A stretch of DNA of 64,000 nt from Rhodophyticola porphyridii (GTDB lineage Bacteria; Pseudomonadota; Alphaproteobacteria; Rhodobacterales; Rhodobacteraceae), in the NCBI RefSeq assembly GCF_003688285.1, contig NZ_RCNT01000004.1:1-64000 (forward strand), written 5' to 3'. Position numbers and translations under genes: made by a program. A model generated the notes under the pieces. It was not told the origin of the DNA. It saw nothing but the letters and a program-made list of their open reading frames with translations, and ran no database searches. This document shows positions 62,917 to 64,000 of the stretch, in pieces (the first letter of the stretch is position 1; the number at the start of each line of letters is the position of its first letter).

Positions 62917-63597
62917 TCACCATTCTCCCGCAGATCGCGCGAGGCGTTCCAGCCCTCCGCGCCCGACAAGCCGCAGCTCGCCGCGGGATTGCTCTACCCA
63001 GCCCCGGCGCTGAAACTCGGCCAGCGTGCGGGAGATCACCTCTCTGGCGGTGCCCAGCTCCGTGGCGAGCATCTGATGCGTGGCCTGCACCACGTCGCCC
63101 GCGCCCGCCAGTTCCAGAAGCCGCCCGGCCAGACGCACGTCCAGACGCCGGAACACGATATCATCGATCAGCGTGAACAGGGCGGTGATCCGCCGCGAAT
63201 AGGCCGTGAAGATGAAGTTGCGGAACACATCCGACCGCGCGGCGAGAGCGTCGAACGTGGCGCGCGGAATGGCGACTGCGGACACGTCGCTTTCGGCCAG
63301 CCCGTCGGCGGAATAGTTCTCGCAAGCCAGCATGCAGGCCGTTGTCAGCACGCAGCTTTCGCCCGCATGCACTCGATAAAGCAGGACCTCGCGCCCGGTG
63401 TCAGATTTCTGGTGTACACGCACCGTGCCTTCCAGCAGCAAAAGCAGATTGTCTGCGGGTTGCCCGGGCTCGAAAACCTGCGTGCCGGACGGCACCGACA
63501 CCACCTTGCTACCCTTGATCAGCTCCGCCTGCATCTCTTCCGAAAGGCTTTGCAACCCTTCGAAATGACGGATCCAGCCCTTGCCCGGATCACCCAT
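62917..63597 (-). CDS. Crp/Fnr-family transcriptional regulator
   Basis: A 226-residue regulator with an N-terminal cyclic-nucleotide-binding-fold domain (about 15-130; SGTQVFEPGQPADNLLLLLE and GTVRVHQKSDTGREVLLYRV) and a C-terminal HTH_Crp (MLATELGTAREVISRTLAEF, about 175-195). Three Cys occur in ESCVLTTACMLACENYSADG. Similar clustered cysteines are seen in a subgroup thought to sense redox or nitrogen oxides, but no N-terminal Fnr cluster is present. Its target genes are unknown; the DUF2892 gene downstream is a candidate. Confidence 0.88.
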   Translation of the reverse strand: MGDPGKGWIRHFEGLQSLSEEMQAELIKGSKVVSVPSGTQVFEPGQPADNLLLLLEGTVRVHQKSDTGREVLLYRVHAGESCVLTTACMLACENYSADGLAESDVSAVAIPRATFDALAARSDVFRNFIFTAYSRRITALFTLIDDIVFRRLDVRLAGRLLELAGAGDVVQATHQMLATELGTAREVISRTLAEFQRRGWVEQSRGELRLVGRGGLERLARSAGEW

Positions 63598-63789
63598 GTT
63601 TCCGCCCGCCGCGCCATCGTGTCATCGAACAGTTTCGCGACACCCGTCCTACCGGCGCATTCCTGTGCACGGGCCGGCCTGCGCCCACGTCCCGCACAAC
63701 TGCCACTGTGCCGTTGCGCGTCCTTCATGGCAGAATGATCGGCGTATGGCATGAACGCAAGTTAACTCTGGAGCGGCATCGCCGCCCCG

Positions 63790-63803
63790 GGGGGTGATCC
63801 CCG
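63790..63803 (-). terminator. Hairpin downstream of the TctA-like gene
   Basis: GGGG-tgat-CCCC forms a short GC stem 29 bp after the TctA-like stop. It lacks a T-tract, so terminator function is only suggested. Confidence 0.3.
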
Positions 63804-63831
63804 CGGCCATGCATTGATTTTCGAGCCACTC

Positions 63832-64000
63832 TTATCCCGTGGCTGCGGGCGAACCCCGGCCCTCCCGATGCCGCTTCCACTGGCCGTAGAAGCCGTAGAT
63901 CAGGGAAAGCAGGCTGGCGATCAGCAGAACCGCAGTGATGGGGCGGGACACGAAATCCCAGTAATCGTAATCGCTTATCACCAGACCCTGGCGTAGGCTG
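63832..64000 (-). CDS. TctA-like tripartite tricarboxylate transporter permease, C-terminal fragment (partial at window end)
   Basis: The minus strand is open from the window edge to a TAA at 63832. It encodes 54 residues: LRQGLVISDYDYWDFVSRPI, a hydrophobic helix TAVLLIASLLSLIYGFYG, and a polar tail. The 'LR-x(2)-L-x-(I/L)-S-...-F-x-(S/T)-RPI' segment followed by a last helix is typical of the end of TctA-type permeases for carboxylates. Only the tail is visible, so the family assignment is tentative. Confidence 0.55.
   Translation of the reverse strand, partial: SLRQGLVISDYDYWDFVSRPITAVLLIASLLSLIYGFYGQWKRHREGRGSPAATG

Noticed and set aside
1..64000. tRNA, rRNA, riboswitch or CRISPR array
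   Set aside because: No cloverleaf-like segment, rRNA signature, known riboswitch core or regularly spaced direct repeats was recognised by eye. A covariance-model search was not possible.

Overview
This GC-rich window reads as chromosomal DNA of an alphaproteobacterium, most likely a Rhodobacteraceae (Roseobacter/Rhodobacter-like) strain. The reasons are a GTA-type endolysin/holin pair next to ccmE and argC, the alphaproteobacterial imuA-imuB-dnaE2 cassette, very dense translationally coupled operons, and several ABC importers for small organic nitrogen compounds. No rRNA, tRNA or CRISPR array was recognised.

Region 1 (1-9.5 kb) is a scarred accessory segment. It holds the end of an IS5-family element, which has cut into a small immunity-type gene. 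Beside that gene is the C-terminal part of an RHS protein carrying a papain-fold toxin, broken by two frameshifts. Then come the SOS mutasome cassette imuA-imuB-dnaE2, a decayed tyrosine recombinase, a VOC protein, a VOC-like relic, and a WYL regulator with a perfect palindrome in front of it.

Region 2 (9.5-20.1 kb) is mostly core genome: otsB-otsA (trehalose), a GTA-like holin and endolysin, ccmE, argC, murI, an acyltransferase, agmatinase, a flavin reductase, an M20 amidohydrolase and mazG.

Region 3 (20.2-30.4 kb) is a catabolic operon divergent from a LysR regulator. It contains an SsuA/NMT1-type importer, FAD oxidoreductase, class III CoA-transferase, crotonase, 7Fe-type ferredoxin, DapA-family lyase/aldolase, aldehyde dehydrogenase and a dCMP-deaminase-like protein. 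The combination suggests import, CoA activation, redox, C-C cleavage and aldehyde oxidation of an unidentified compound.

Region 4 (30.4-38.1 kb) is a second catabolic unit: a GntR regulator, an amidase and a Dpp/Opp-type importer with a fused double ATPase.

Region 5 (38.5-48.7 kb) combines an NMT1-type importer with a fused double permease, coupled to a glycosyltransferase and an FkbM methyltransferase. Next to it is a three-gene envelope-type operon (CDP-alcohol phosphatidyltransferase, sulfatase/LtaS-fold membrane enzyme, flippase-like membrane protein). A cytochrome b561 and an endonuclease/exonuclease/phosphatase-fold protein follow.

Region 6 (49.1-62.6 kb) is one long operon that starts with its own XRE-cupin regulator. 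It continues with a complete Dpp-type importer, a GAF protein, HyuA, HyuB, an Asp/Glu/hydantoin racemase-family protein, an M24 peptidase and a second HyuB. Almost every junction is an ATGA or TGATG overlap. Twin palindromes at the regulator's promoter and start codon probably control the whole unit. The window ends with a DUF2892 protein, a Crp/Fnr regulator and the 3' end of a TctA-like permease gene.
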